From positions 121,001-185,000 of the forward strand of contig NZ_JAHSTX010000002.1 of assembly GCF_019145375.1 (NCBI RefSeq): a stretch of 64,000 nt of DNA, in the 5' to 3' direction. Made by a program: the position numbers and the translations under genes. Under the pieces are notes generated by a model. The model searched no databases, was not told the DNA's origin, and saw nothing but the letters and a program-made list of their open reading frames with translations. This stretch comes from Pseudomonas triticicola. GTDB lineage: Bacteria; Pseudomonadota; Gammaproteobacteria; Pseudomonadales; Pseudomonadaceae. The stretch's first letter is position 1; each line of letters opens with the position of its first letter. Of this stretch, positions 32,193 through 40,111 are shown in pieces.

Positions 32193-32960
32193 ATGCTGTG
32201 GCCAGGGACTCTGATTGGAGCCGGAGTGGGGTACGCGATTGCCAGCATTCCGGGGGCCATGCTTGGGGCGTTGTTGGGGCAGGCGCTGGATCGGCGCTTG
32301 CACTTGCAGAGCTGGGGACATTTACGCGAGAAGCTCGGCGGCCGGCCGATGCTGCGCAACGACGAACTGCTGTTCGTGTTGCTCGGGCGTCTGGCCAAGA
32401 GCGACGGGCGCGTCACTGACGGGCATATCCAGCAGGCGCGCAATGAAATGCGCGCGCTGGAAATGAGCGAGCCGGCGACGCGTCGGGCGATTGCCGCGTT
32501 CAATCGCGGCAAGTCCGGCAGCGACAATCTGCGCGGCTATCTGCGCCGTTTGAGTTCGCAGCCGCATGCGGCTGAAGGCGTGTTGCGTGCCTGCTGGCGA
32601 ATGGTCTGGGCTGATGGTCGCGCCGGGGTCAGCGAACGCGAATTGCTGGCGCAGTGGGGCAAGTGGCTGGGCTGGACGGCGCAGCAGGTGCAGGCATTGG
32701 CCAGCGACTACGAGCCGGGCAAGCGGCCGATCGTCAGTGCGGCGGTGAGTTATCAGGAGGCGATGAAGTTGCTTGGGGTGTCGGCGAGCAGCGAGCCGGC
32801 GCAGATCAAGCGCGCTTACCGGCGATTGCTCAGTCGCCATCACCCGGACAAGATTGCCGGCAGCGGCGCGACCCCGGCACAGGTGCGGGAGGCGACCGAG
32901 CGGACGCGGGAATTGCATAGCGCTTATACGCTGATTCGCGAGCGGCGGGATTTTCGCTAG
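32193..32960 (+). CDS. djlA: DjlA-like co-chaperone (TerB plus DnaJ domains)
   Basis: 255 residues. An N-terminal hydrophobic Gly-rich segment (TLIGAGVGYAIASIPGAMLG) resembles the DjlA membrane anchor. A TerB-like helical domain follows (about 45-165: DELLFVLLGRLAKSDGRVTD), and a C-terminal J domain (about 185-255) with the HPD motif in LLSRHHPDKIAG. J proteins stimulate DnaK. The start is one base after the murU stop, so it is in the same operon. Confidence 0.88.
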   Translation: MLWPGTLIGAGVGYAIASIPGAMLGALLGQALDRRLHLQSWGHLREKLGGRPMLRNDELLFVLLGRLAKSDGRVTDGHIQQARNEMRALEMSEPATRRAIAAFNRGKSGSDNLRGYLRRLSSQPHAAEGVLRACWRMVWADGRAGVSERELLAQWGKWLGWTAQQVQALASDYEPGKRPIVSAAVSYQEAMKLLGVSASSEPAQIKRAYRRLLSRHHPDKIAGSGATPAQVREATERTRELHSAYTLIRERRDFR

Positions 32961-32987
32961 AAGTTAGATGGGTGTTGCTTGTGCTTG

Positions 32988-33064
32988 CCTCTTCGCGAGC
33001 AGGCTCGCTCCCACATTGAATTGTGCATAGATCCAATGTGGGAGCGAGCCTGCTCGCGAAGAGG
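32988..33064. repeat. REP doublet (REPIN)
   Basis: Two inverted copies of the GGGAGCGAGCCTGCTCGCGA element with a short spacer, forming one large hairpin between the convergent djlA-like and DUF3530 genes. Both copies are nearly perfect. Confidence 0.85.
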
Positions 33065-33082
33065 GGCGACTCGGTGTAACAG

Positions 33083-34069
33083 TCAGTCAACAGCCTGAGG
33101 ATTCAACCATCCTCGCACCCGCCGAAACAGTTGTTCCTGCTCAGCCTTCTTGTCCGGCAGCACCTTCAGCGCCACCTGGCTGAACGCCGAGGTCTTCAGG
33201 CGCTTGCTCGCCTGCATGCGCTCCAGCGCTGCGTTGCGATCCAGCACTTTGTCCATGTAAAAAATATCCACCGTCGGCAGCTTCAGCGTCGGCGTCAGTT
33301 CGGCGAGTGGCGGCAGGGCTTTGGCTGGTGCTTGCGCGTCAACCATAACCAGTTTCTCCACCTGAGGCGTTTGTCGCTCGCTGAGAAAACGCGCCGCCCA
33401 GTAGGCGCCGCTGCCGTGACCGAGCACGACAATGCTGCGCGCGCTCTGCTGTTCGGCGTAGGCAATCGCTGCGTCGATGCGTCCGAAGATGCGATCGGCA
33501 TCGGCCTTGGCTTGTTCTTCGCTGGTCTCGGCGACCACCTGTTCGGCAACTTCCGCTTCACCGCCTGCGGCTTGCTCGATCGGTTGCGCGGTGGCGGCGT
33601 CCTTGCTTGTGGTTTCCGGGGCTTTCGGCGCTGCGGTCGGTTCGATTACGCGCGGAGCAATGGCGTCGCCTTGCAGATCCGGCAGGGTGATACTCAGGCT
33701 GCTCCACTCGAAATCCGGCAATTTGCGTCGCAACGGGCCGATTGCCTGCGGCCAGTCAGCGGTTTCGCCGGCACCGGGAACGATGATCACTGCGCCTCTG
33801 GGTTCGGCGCTGTTGGCCGGTTTCCACAGGGCGAGAAAGGTGTCGCTGCCAGCCTGCAGTTGTTGCTGCTCTTGCGCCGGCAGTTTACGTTGCAGTGCGG
33901 CGGCCTCTTCCTGACTACGCTCAAGCAGTGGCTGGCGCTCGGCCGGTTTTTCTTCGGCGGGTTTATCCGTGGCGGCAGGCGCCGGGTCGGCGGCTTCGAC
34001 GGAAAACGCACAAGGCAGGATCAGCGACAGGCACAATGCTGGCAGTGCCAGGCGGTAGACAGAGGGCAT
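33083..34069 (-). CDS. Exported DUF3530 family alpha/beta-hydrolase-like protein
   Basis: 328 residues. A signal peptide (LALPALCLSLILPCAFSVEA) is followed by a Pro/Glu-rich stretch. The core has AVIIVPGAGETADWPQAIGP (about 92) and a nucleophile-elbow-like VVLGHGSGAYWAARFL (about 218). Between them is an Ala/Glu-rich low-complexity insert (about 145-190). It matches the family of P. aeruginosa PA0599. A periplasmic location is likely. The substrate is unknown. It is convergent with the djlA-like gene and divergent from agtS. Confidence 0.82.
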   Translation of the reverse strand: MPSVYRLALPALCLSLILPCAFSVEAADPAPAATDKPAEEKPAERQPLLERSQEEAAALQRKLPAQEQQQLQAGSDTFLALWKPANSAEPRGAVIIVPGAGETADWPQAIGPLRRKLPDFEWSSLSITLPDLQGDAIAPRVIEPTAAPKAPETTSKDAATAQPIEQAAGGEAEVAEQVVAETSEEQAKADADRIFGRIDAAIAYAEQQSARSIVVLGHGSGAYWAARFLSERQTPQVEKLVMVDAQAPAKALPPLAELTPTLKLPTVDIFYMDKVLDRNAALERMQASKRLKTSAFSQVALKVLPDKKAEQEQLFRRVRGWLNPQAVD

Positions 34070-34143
34070 CGGTTATTCCAGGCCAGAAAAGTATCCCGGC
34101 AGCCTAATGGGTTGGTCAGAATTTGTCAGTGTATGAGACTTCA

Positions 34144-36540
34144 ATGAAGCGATTTTGCTGCCTGTGGGTTATCGGCTGTTTGTGGTTTCCCTTGATGGGC
34201 TGGGCGGCGCCTGCGCTGCCGGCTCATGCCGCGCAATTGTCGCCAGAGCAGCAGCAATGGCTGGCGCAGCACAACGAATTGCGCGTCGGCCTGGTGTTGC
34301 AGGCGCCCTACGCGACCTACGATCGGCGCCTGCAGCGATTGTCCGGGGCCAATGTCGAGTTGATGAAGCTGCTGGCCAAAACCCTCGGCGTGGAACTGAG
34401 CTGGCGCAACTTTCAGGATCTCGGGGCATTGGAAAGCGCTTTGCGCGAGGGCGAGATCGACATCGCCCCGGGCCTCAGCCAGACCCCCAGCGCGCTACGC
34501 CTCTGGCAGTTTTCCGACCCGTACATGCGCGTGCCGCAACTGGTGGTCAGCGATCAGAAAAGCAGCGGCGCGGTCGATCTGGAAAAGCTCGACAGCCAGA
34601 CCCGCGTCGCCGTACGCATGCCGAGCAGCACCGCCGATTACCTGCGCAGCAACTATCCGCACTTGAATCTGCAAGGCGTGCCGCTGGAACGGCAAGCGTT
34701 GCAACTGCTGTTGAGTCAGCAAGCCTCCTACGCGGTGGTCGACGAAGCGCAGTTGGGGCGCCTGTCGGTGGAGCCGGAGTTTGCCGAACTGGTGGTGGTC
34801 GGCGATATCGGCCTGCCGCAACTGCTGCGCGTGGCCTCGCGGCGCGATTGGCCGGAACTGGCCGGCATCGTCCAGAGCGCCTTGCGCGCGATCCCGGCCA
34901 AGGATCTGGAACAATTGCACAACCAATGGCTGCAGCCGAAATACCCACGGCTGACCGAGTCGCCGGGGTTCTGGCAGAACCTCAGCCTGTTGTTCGCGGT
35001 GATGCTGCTCAGTTGCGCGGCAATCGTGGTCTGGCAGCGGCGCCAACAGCACAGTCTCGAACAACGCTTGCTCAGCGCCCGCGAGGACATTGCGTTGCGC
35101 GCGGCCAGTGAAGAAGCACTGCGCCTGACGCAGTTTTCCATCGACCAAAGCACGGTCGGCATTCTCTGGGTCAATTGGGACAGCCATGTGCGCTACGCCA
35201 ACCGCGCAGCGGAAAACATGCTCGGTTATCCTTCGGGCGGGCTGATCGAACGGCCGCTGATCGATTTCGAGCCCGGCCTGCACATGGATCGCTGGCTCAA
35301 TCTGTGGAAGCGTGCACGGGCCAGTGAAGAAGGGCCCTTGAGCTTCGAAACCAGTTGCCTGCGCGCCGATGGCAGCGTGTTGCCGGCCGACGTTTCTCTG
35401 AGTTTTCTGCGTTTTCGCGACAGTGAATATCTGGTGGTCTACCTCACCGACGTCACCGACCGCCGCCGCGCGCTCGCCGCTTTGCAGGAAAGCGAGGCGC
35501 GCCTGCAAGGCATCGCCGCCAACGTTCCGGGTCTGGTGTTCAGGCTGGAGCGGGCACCGGTCACCGGGCAGATCGACTTTGCCTACATCAGCGAGGGCAG
35601 CGAAAGTCTGGTCGGTTATGCGCCGGCAACCATCGCTCATCGCGACATGGGCTTGCGCAGCCTCGTGCACCCCGACGACAAGGCCAGTTATCACCGCACC
35701 CAGGATCAGGCGCTGGACACTGACAGCGACTGGTCGTGGCAGGGCCGCATCGTCACGCGCCAGGGGGAGCAGCGCTGGGCCGAGATCAAGGCGATCACCC
35801 GCCAGCTGGAGGACGGCGCCTATGTGTGGGACGGCATCGTCTGGGACATCAGCGAAAGCAAACGCATCGAGCTGGAACTGGCGGCCTCGCGCGAGCAACT
35901 GCGTGAACTGTCGGCGCACCTGGAAAGCGTGCGTGAAGAAGAGAAGGCGCGCATTGCCCGGGAAGTTCATGATGAGTTGGGGCAGATGCTCACCGTGCTG
36001 AAACTGGAGACATCGATGTGCGAATTGGCCTACGCGCAACTCGATCCGGGACTCAACGAGCGGCTCAACAGCATGAAACGCCTGATCGCGCAGTTGTTTC
36101 AGCTGGTACGCGATGTGGCGACGGCGTTGCGCCCGCCGATCCTTGATGCCGGGATTGCCTCGGCCATCGAGTGGCAGGCTCGGCGTTTCGAGGCGCGCAC
36201 ACAGATACCGTGTCTGGTGCAGGTGCCGGACAACCTGCCGGCACTCAGCGATGCCAAAGCGGTGGGGCTGTTCCGGATTCTGCAGGAAGCGCTGACCAAC
36301 GTGATGCGCCATGCTCAGGCGCATACGGTGGAGTTGACCCTGGCGTTGGATGACGATGAATTGTGTCTGACGGTCGCCGATGATGGCGTAGGATTCGTCG
36401 CCGACGAAGGTCGGCCGACTTCGTTTGGTCTGGTCGGCATGCGTGAGCGAGTGTTGATCATGGGCGGGCGGCTGGAGCTGGTGAGTGAGCCGGGGGAGGG
36501 CACTAGCCTTCGAGTGTGGGTGCCGGTGAGTGAGGTCTGA
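34144..36540 (+). CDS. agtS: Sensor histidine kinase AgtS
   Basis: About 798 residues from ATG 34144. A signal sequence (CCLWVIGCLWFPLMGWAAPA) is followed by a periplasmic solute-binding family 3 domain (about 30-265), a membrane segment (about 280-302: LLFAVMLLSCAAIVVW), two PAS domains (about 330-590) and a HisKA_3 kinase with the phospho-accepting His in IAREVHDELGQMLTVLK and the ATPase motif DDGVGFVADEGRPTSFG. Order and neighbours match P. aeruginosa PA0600 (AgtS), which with AgtR controls uptake of 5-aminovalerate and GABA. The periplasmic domain probably binds the ligand. A REP doublet separates it from agtR. Confidence 0.87.
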   Translation: MKRFCCLWVIGCLWFPLMGWAAPALPAHAAQLSPEQQQWLAQHNELRVGLVLQAPYATYDRRLQRLSGANVELMKLLAKTLGVELSWRNFQDLGALESALREGEIDIAPGLSQTPSALRLWQFSDPYMRVPQLVVSDQKSSGAVDLEKLDSQTRVAVRMPSSTADYLRSNYPHLNLQGVPLERQALQLLLSQQASYAVVDEAQLGRLSVEPEFAELVVVGDIGLPQLLRVASRRDWPELAGIVQSALRAIPAKDLEQLHNQWLQPKYPRLTESPGFWQNLSLLFAVMLLSCAAIVVWQRRQQHSLEQRLLSAREDIALRAASEEALRLTQFSIDQSTVGILWVNWDSHVRYANRAAENMLGYPSGGLIERPLIDFEPGLHMDRWLNLWKRARASEEGPLSFETSCLRADGSVLPADVSLSFLRFRDSEYLVVYLTDVTDRRRALAALQESEARLQGIAANVPGLVFRLERAPVTGQIDFAYISEGSESLVGYAPATIAHRDMGLRSLVHPDDKASYHRTQDQALDTDSDWSWQGRIVTRQGEQRWAEIKAITRQLEDGAYVWDGIVWDISESKRIELELAASREQLRELSAHLESVREEEKARIAREVHDELGQMLTVLKLETSMCELAYAQLDPGLNERLNSMKRLIAQLFQLVRDVATALRPPILDAGIASAIEWQARRFEARTQIPCLVQVPDNLPALSDAKAVGLFRILQEALTNVMRHAQAHTVELTLALDDDELCLTVADDGVGFVADEGRPTSFGLVGMRERVLIMGGRLELVSEPGEGTSLRVWVPVSEV

Positions 36541-36562
36541 AAGTCTGTGTTGTAAGTGCGCA

Positions 36563-36631
36563 CGCCTTCGCGAGCAGGCTCGCTCCCACAGGGAGAATGC
36601 ATTCCAGGGTGGGAGCGAGCCTGCTCGCGAA
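36563..36631. repeat. REP doublet (REPIN)
   Basis: Inverted pair of the GGGAGCGAGCCTGCTCGCGA element, lying in the 114-base gap between agtS and agtR. The agtR Shine-Dalgarno (AAGGAGAA) starts about 10 bases after its right end. Confidence 0.85.
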
Positions 36632-36654
36632 ATATTTTGGCTAAGGAGAAGAAC

Positions 36655-37284
36655 GTGATCCGTGTACTGGTAGCCGAAGACCACACCATCGTCCGCGAAG
36701 GCATCAAGCAATTGATCGGCCTGGCCAAGGATCTGCAAGTAGTGGGGGAGGCGAGCAATGGCGAGCAACTGCTCGAAACCCTGCGCAGCGTGCCGTGCGA
36801 GGTGGTGCTGCTGGACATCTCCATGCCCGGGGTCAATGGCCTGGAAGCGATCCCGCGCATTCGGGCGCTGAACAATCCGCCGGCGATTCTGGTGCTGTCG
36901 ATGCACGACGAAGCGCAAATGGCCGCGCGCGCATTGAAGGTCGGCGCGGCCGGGTATGCGACCAAGGACAGCGATCCGGCGCTGCTGCTCACGGCGATCC
37001 GCAAGGTCGCGGCGGGCGGGCGCTACATTGACCCGGAACTGGCCGACCGCATGGTCTTCGAAGTCGGCCTGACCGATACCCGGCCGCTGCATTCGCTGTT
37101 GTCAGAACGCGAATTCTCGGTGTTCGAACGCCTGGCCCAGGGCGCCAACGTCAACGACATCGCCCAGCAACTGGCCCTGAGCAGCAAGACCATCAGCACC
37201 CACAAGGCGCGGCTGATGCAGAAGCTCAACATCACCTCGCTGGCCGAACTGGTGAAGTATGCGATGGAACACAAACTCCTCTGA
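36655..37284 (+). CDS. agtR: LuxR/NarL-family response regulator AgtR
   Basis: 209 residues from the GTG at 36655, which has a strong AAGGAGAA seven bases upstream. The receiver domain has the acidic pair in VLVAEDHTIVREG, the phospho-acceptor Asp in VVLLDISMPGVNG and the conserved Lys in YATKDSD. The C-terminal LuxR-type HTH reads NVNDIAQQLALSSKTISTHK. It is the partner of the AgtS kinase and the likely activator of agtABCD. The frame upstream of 36655 runs through the REP doublet and is rejected. Confidence 0.9.
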   Translation: MIRVLVAEDHTIVREGIKQLIGLAKDLQVVGEASNGEQLLETLRSVPCEVVLLDISMPGVNGLEAIPRIRALNNPPAILVLSMHDEAQMAARALKVGAAGYATKDSDPALLLTAIRKVAAGGRYIDPELADRMVFEVGLTDTRPLHSLLSEREFSVFERLAQGANVNDIAQQLALSSKTISTHKARLMQKLNITSLAELVKYAMEHKLL

Positions 37285-37299
37285 CCGTCACCGCCCTCA

Positions 37300-37390
37300 T
37301 GTGGGAGCGAGCCTGCTCGCGAAGGCGGCGTAACAGTCAGCCATTCAGTTTGATGACCCACCGCATTCGCGAGCAGGCTCGCTCCCACAG
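37300..37390. repeat. REP doublet (REPIN)
   Basis: Two copies of GGGAGCGAGCCTGCTCGCGA in inverted orientation, about 45 bases apart, downstream of agtR. Confidence 0.85.
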
Positions 37391-37490
37391 GTTCGGAGTT
37401 GGCATATCCATTAGCGACAGACGCTTTTGCCTTTACTAGCGGCTTGCAGCTTGCCCCTTGCCGCTGCGTTTGCCCAAACGCGCCATCCTT

Positions 37491-37506
37491 GTAGGGCAAT
37501 CCCTAC
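37491..37506. promoter_or_regulatory. Palindrome, candidate operator for agtABCD
   Basis: GTAGGG-CAAT-CCCTAC is a perfect 6-bp inverted repeat with a 4-base spacer, about 112 bases upstream of the agtA start. Response regulators with LuxR-type HTH domains bind such dyads, so AgtR is the natural candidate. This is inference. Confidence 0.4.
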
Positions 37507-37617
37507 CCCCAACCTTCCATTGCGCTTAAGCGATTCTCTCCTGCGCCCCGATTTGCGTGGCCGCCGCCAGCCACTAGGCTTGATGAACAAGCAGTCATCA
37601 ACAACAAAGGTGTGGGT

Positions 37618-38742
37618 ATGAGCCAGGTCGATACAAGCGCAGGGACCAGTGATGTGCTGGTCAGCTTTCGTGGTGTGCAGAAGAGCTACGACGGCGAGAA
37701 CCTGATCGTCAAAGACCTCAACCTGGACATTCGCAAAGGCGAGTTTCTCACCCTGCTCGGGCCGTCCGGGTCCGGCAAGACCACCAGCCTGATGATGCTC
37801 GCCGGTTTCGAAACGCCGACCGCCGGTGAAATCCTCCTGTCCGGGCGTTCGATCAACAACGTGCCGCCGCACAAGCGCGATATCGGCATGGTGTTCCAGA
37901 ACTACGCGCTGTTCCCGCACATGACTGTCGCGGAGAACCTTGCTTTCCCGTTGACCGTGCGCGGCCTGAATAAAAGCGATGTCAGCGAGCGGGTGAAGAA
38001 AGTCCTCAGTATGGTTCAGCTCGATGCCTTCGCCTCGCGTTATCCGGCGCAGTTGTCCGGCGGTCAGCAGCAGCGTGTGGCACTGGCCCGCGCGTTGGTG
38101 TTCGAGCCGCAACTGGTACTGATGGACGAACCGCTGGGCGCCCTCGACAAACAACTGCGTGAACACATGCAGATGGAGATCAAGCACCTGCACCAGCGCC
38201 TCGGCGTGACAGTGGTCTACGTGACCCACGATCAGGGTGAAGCACTGACCATGTCCGACCGCGTTGCCGTGTTCCATCAAGGCGAGATCCAGCAGATTGC
38301 GCCGCCGCGCACGCTCTACGAAGAGCCGAAAAACACCTTTGTCGCCAACTTCATTGGCGAGAACAACCGCCTCAACGGCCGCCTGCTCAGCCAGAGTGGC
38401 GAGCGCTGCGTGGTCGAGTTGGGGCGTGGCGAAAAGGTCGAGGCGCTGGCCGTCAACGTTGGCCAGACCGGCGAGCCGGTGACCCTGTCGATCCGTCCGG
38501 AGCGCGTCAGCCTGAACGGTTCGAGCGATCAATGCGTCAACCGCTTCTCAGGGAGGGTGGCGGAATTCATCTATCTGGGCGACCACGTCCGGGTGCGCCT
38601 GGAAGTCTGCGGCAAGACCGACTTCTTCGTGAAACAACCGATTGCCGAGCTAGATCCTGCGCTCAGCGTCGGCGACGTGGTACCGCTTGGCTGGCAGGTC
38701 GAGCACGTTCGTGCGCTCGATCCGCTTTTAGAGGCGCACTAA
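37618..38742 (+). CDS. agtA: ABC transporter ATP-binding protein AgtA
   Basis: 374 residues from ATG 37618. Walker A GPSGSGKTT, Q-loop VFQNYALFPHMTV, signature LSGGQQQRVALARAL, Walker B LVLMDEPLGALD and H-loop VTHDQGEALTMSD are all present. A TOBE-like C-terminal domain follows (about 280-370). It belongs to the spermidine/putrescine-type (PotA) group. In P. aeruginosa the equivalent genes PA0603-PA0606 take up 5-aminovalerate and GABA. It is the first gene of the transporter operon. Confidence 0.9.
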   Translation: MSQVDTSAGTSDVLVSFRGVQKSYDGENLIVKDLNLDIRKGEFLTLLGPSGSGKTTSLMMLAGFETPTAGEILLSGRSINNVPPHKRDIGMVFQNYALFPHMTVAENLAFPLTVRGLNKSDVSERVKKVLSMVQLDAFASRYPAQLSGGQQQRVALARALVFEPQLVLMDEPLGALDKQLREHMQMEIKHLHQRLGVTVVYVTHDQGEALTMSDRVAVFHQGEIQQIAPPRTLYEEPKNTFVANFIGENNRLNGRLLSQSGERCVVELGRGEKVEALAVNVGQTGEPVTLSIRPERVSLNGSSDQCVNRFSGRVAEFIYLGDHVRVRLEVCGKTDFFVKQPIAELDPALSVGDVVPLGWQVEHVRALDPLLEAH

Positions 38743-38790
38743 GCGCCCAGGCAATACCAACACCAACCCTGCACGTGGAGAGAACAATAA

Positions 38791-39834
38791 ATGTTGAGAT
38801 CCCTGAAGTTCACCGCCCTGACTCTGGGCCTGATGGGTGCGACCGGCGCGATGGCTGCCGGCCCGGACTTGACCGTGGTGTCGTTTGGCGGGGCGAACAA
38901 GGCGGCGCAAGTCAAAGCCTTCTATGCACCGTGGGAAGCGGCGGGTAATGGCAAGATCGTTGCCGGCGAATACAACGGCGAGATGGCCAAGGTCAAAGCC
39001 ATGGTCGACACCAAGAGTGTGTCGTGGGATCTGGTCGAAGTTGAATCGCCGGAGCTGTCCCGTGGTTGCGACGAAGACATGTTCGAGCAGCTCGATCCTG
39101 CGCTGTTCGGCAAGACCGAAGATTACGTCAAGGGCGCCATTCAGCCGTGCGGCGTGGGCTTCTTCGTTTGGTCGACCGTGTTGGCCTACAACGCCGACAA
39201 ACTGAAAACCGCACCGACCAGTTGGGCGGATTTCTGGGACACGAAGAAATTCCCGGGCAAGCGCGGCCTGCGCAAAGGCGCCAAGTACACCCTCGAGTTC
39301 GCGCTGATGGCCGATGGTGTCGCGCCGAAAGACGTCTACAAAGAGCTCGCGAGCAAGGGCGGCCAGGATCGCGCCTTCAAGAAACTCGATGAGCTCAAGC
39401 CAAGCATTCAGTGGTGGGAAGCCGGTGCACAACCGCCGCAATACCTCGCTTCCGGCGACGTGGTGATGAGTTCGGCCTACAACGGTCGCATCGCTGCGGT
39501 GCAGAAAGAATCCAACCTGAAAGTGGTGTGGAACGGCGGCATCTACGACTTCGACGCCTGGGCCATCCCGAAAGGTCTGGACGCCAAGCGCGCCGAAGCG
39601 GCGAAGAAGTTCATTGCCTTCTCGGTGCAGCCGCAGCAGCAGAAGACCTACTCGGAAAACATCGCCTACGGCCCGGCCAACACCCAAGCCGTGCCGCTGC
39701 TGGCCAAGGATGTCCTGAAAGACATGCCGACCACCCCGGAAAACATCGCCAACCAGGTGCAGATCGACGTCAGCTTCTGGGCTGATAACGGCGAGCAACT
39801 GGAACAGCGCTTCAATTCCTGGGCGGCGAAATAA
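38791..39834 (+). CDS. agtB: ABC transporter periplasmic substrate-binding protein AgtB
   Basis: 347 residues with a signal peptide (LKFTALTLGLMGATGAMAAG) and the N-terminal mature strand LTVVSFGGANKAAQVKAFYA typical of polyamine-type binding proteins (SBP_bac_8). Conserved blocks are SWDLVEVESPELSRGCDE and VVMSSAYNGRIAAVQ. It captures the substrate (5-aminovalerate or GABA by analogy) for AgtACD. It lies 48 bases after agtA; a large inverted repeat separates it from agtC. Confidence 0.9.
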   Translation: MLRSLKFTALTLGLMGATGAMAAGPDLTVVSFGGANKAAQVKAFYAPWEAAGNGKIVAGEYNGEMAKVKAMVDTKSVSWDLVEVESPELSRGCDEDMFEQLDPALFGKTEDYVKGAIQPCGVGFFVWSTVLAYNADKLKTAPTSWADFWDTKKFPGKRGLRKGAKYTLEFALMADGVAPKDVYKELASKGGQDRAFKKLDELKPSIQWWEAGAQPPQYLASGDVVMSSAYNGRIAAVQKESNLKVVWNGGIYDFDAWAIPKGLDAKRAEAAKKFIAFSVQPQQQKTYSENIAYGPANTQAVPLLAKDVLKDMPTTPENIANQVQIDVSFWADNGEQLEQRFNSWAAK

Positions 39835-39870
39835 CCACTGTTTTACCTGTATGGAGATGGCAAGGGGGCT

Positions 39871-40008
39871 TTTGTGGCGAGGGGATTTATCCCCGTTGGG
39901 TTGCGAAGCAGCCCCGAAGCCATACCCGCTCGGTGGGTCAGGTAAACCGCATTCTCAGGTTTTACGACTGCTGCGCAGCCGAACGGGGATAAATCCCCTC
40001 GCCACAAA
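39871..40008. repeat. 27-bp perfect inverted repeat inside the agt operon
   Basis: Arms at 39871-39897 and 39982-40008 are exact reverse complements (core GAGGGGATTTATCCCC) around an 84-base loop. It belongs to a palindrome family different from the GGGAGCGAGCC type. A partial copy of the latter follows at about 40023-40041. The element fills most of the agtB-agtC gap. Confidence 0.8.
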
Positions 40009-40111
40009 GGTTCGCTGCCACAGGAAGGCTCGCTCCCACAGGTAGCAGTGTTTCAACGCAACAGAGGTGGTTCGCCACCTCTGTAACGATCAAAGATTTG
40101 CGGAGTACGTC

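Larger units (their letters stand above)
37285..37617. other. agtR-agtA intergenic region
   Basis: 333 bases with no gene. It holds a REP doublet (37300-37390), a GCAGCTTGCCCCTTGCCGCTGC stretch of another repeat family and a 6-4-6 palindrome (37491-37506). The promoter of the agt transport operon should lie in its second half. Confidence 0.7.

Noticed and set aside
34495..37092. 865-codon minus-strand frame opposite agtS and agtR
   Set aside because: It spans two well-supported genes and the REP doublet; its length comes from codon bias.
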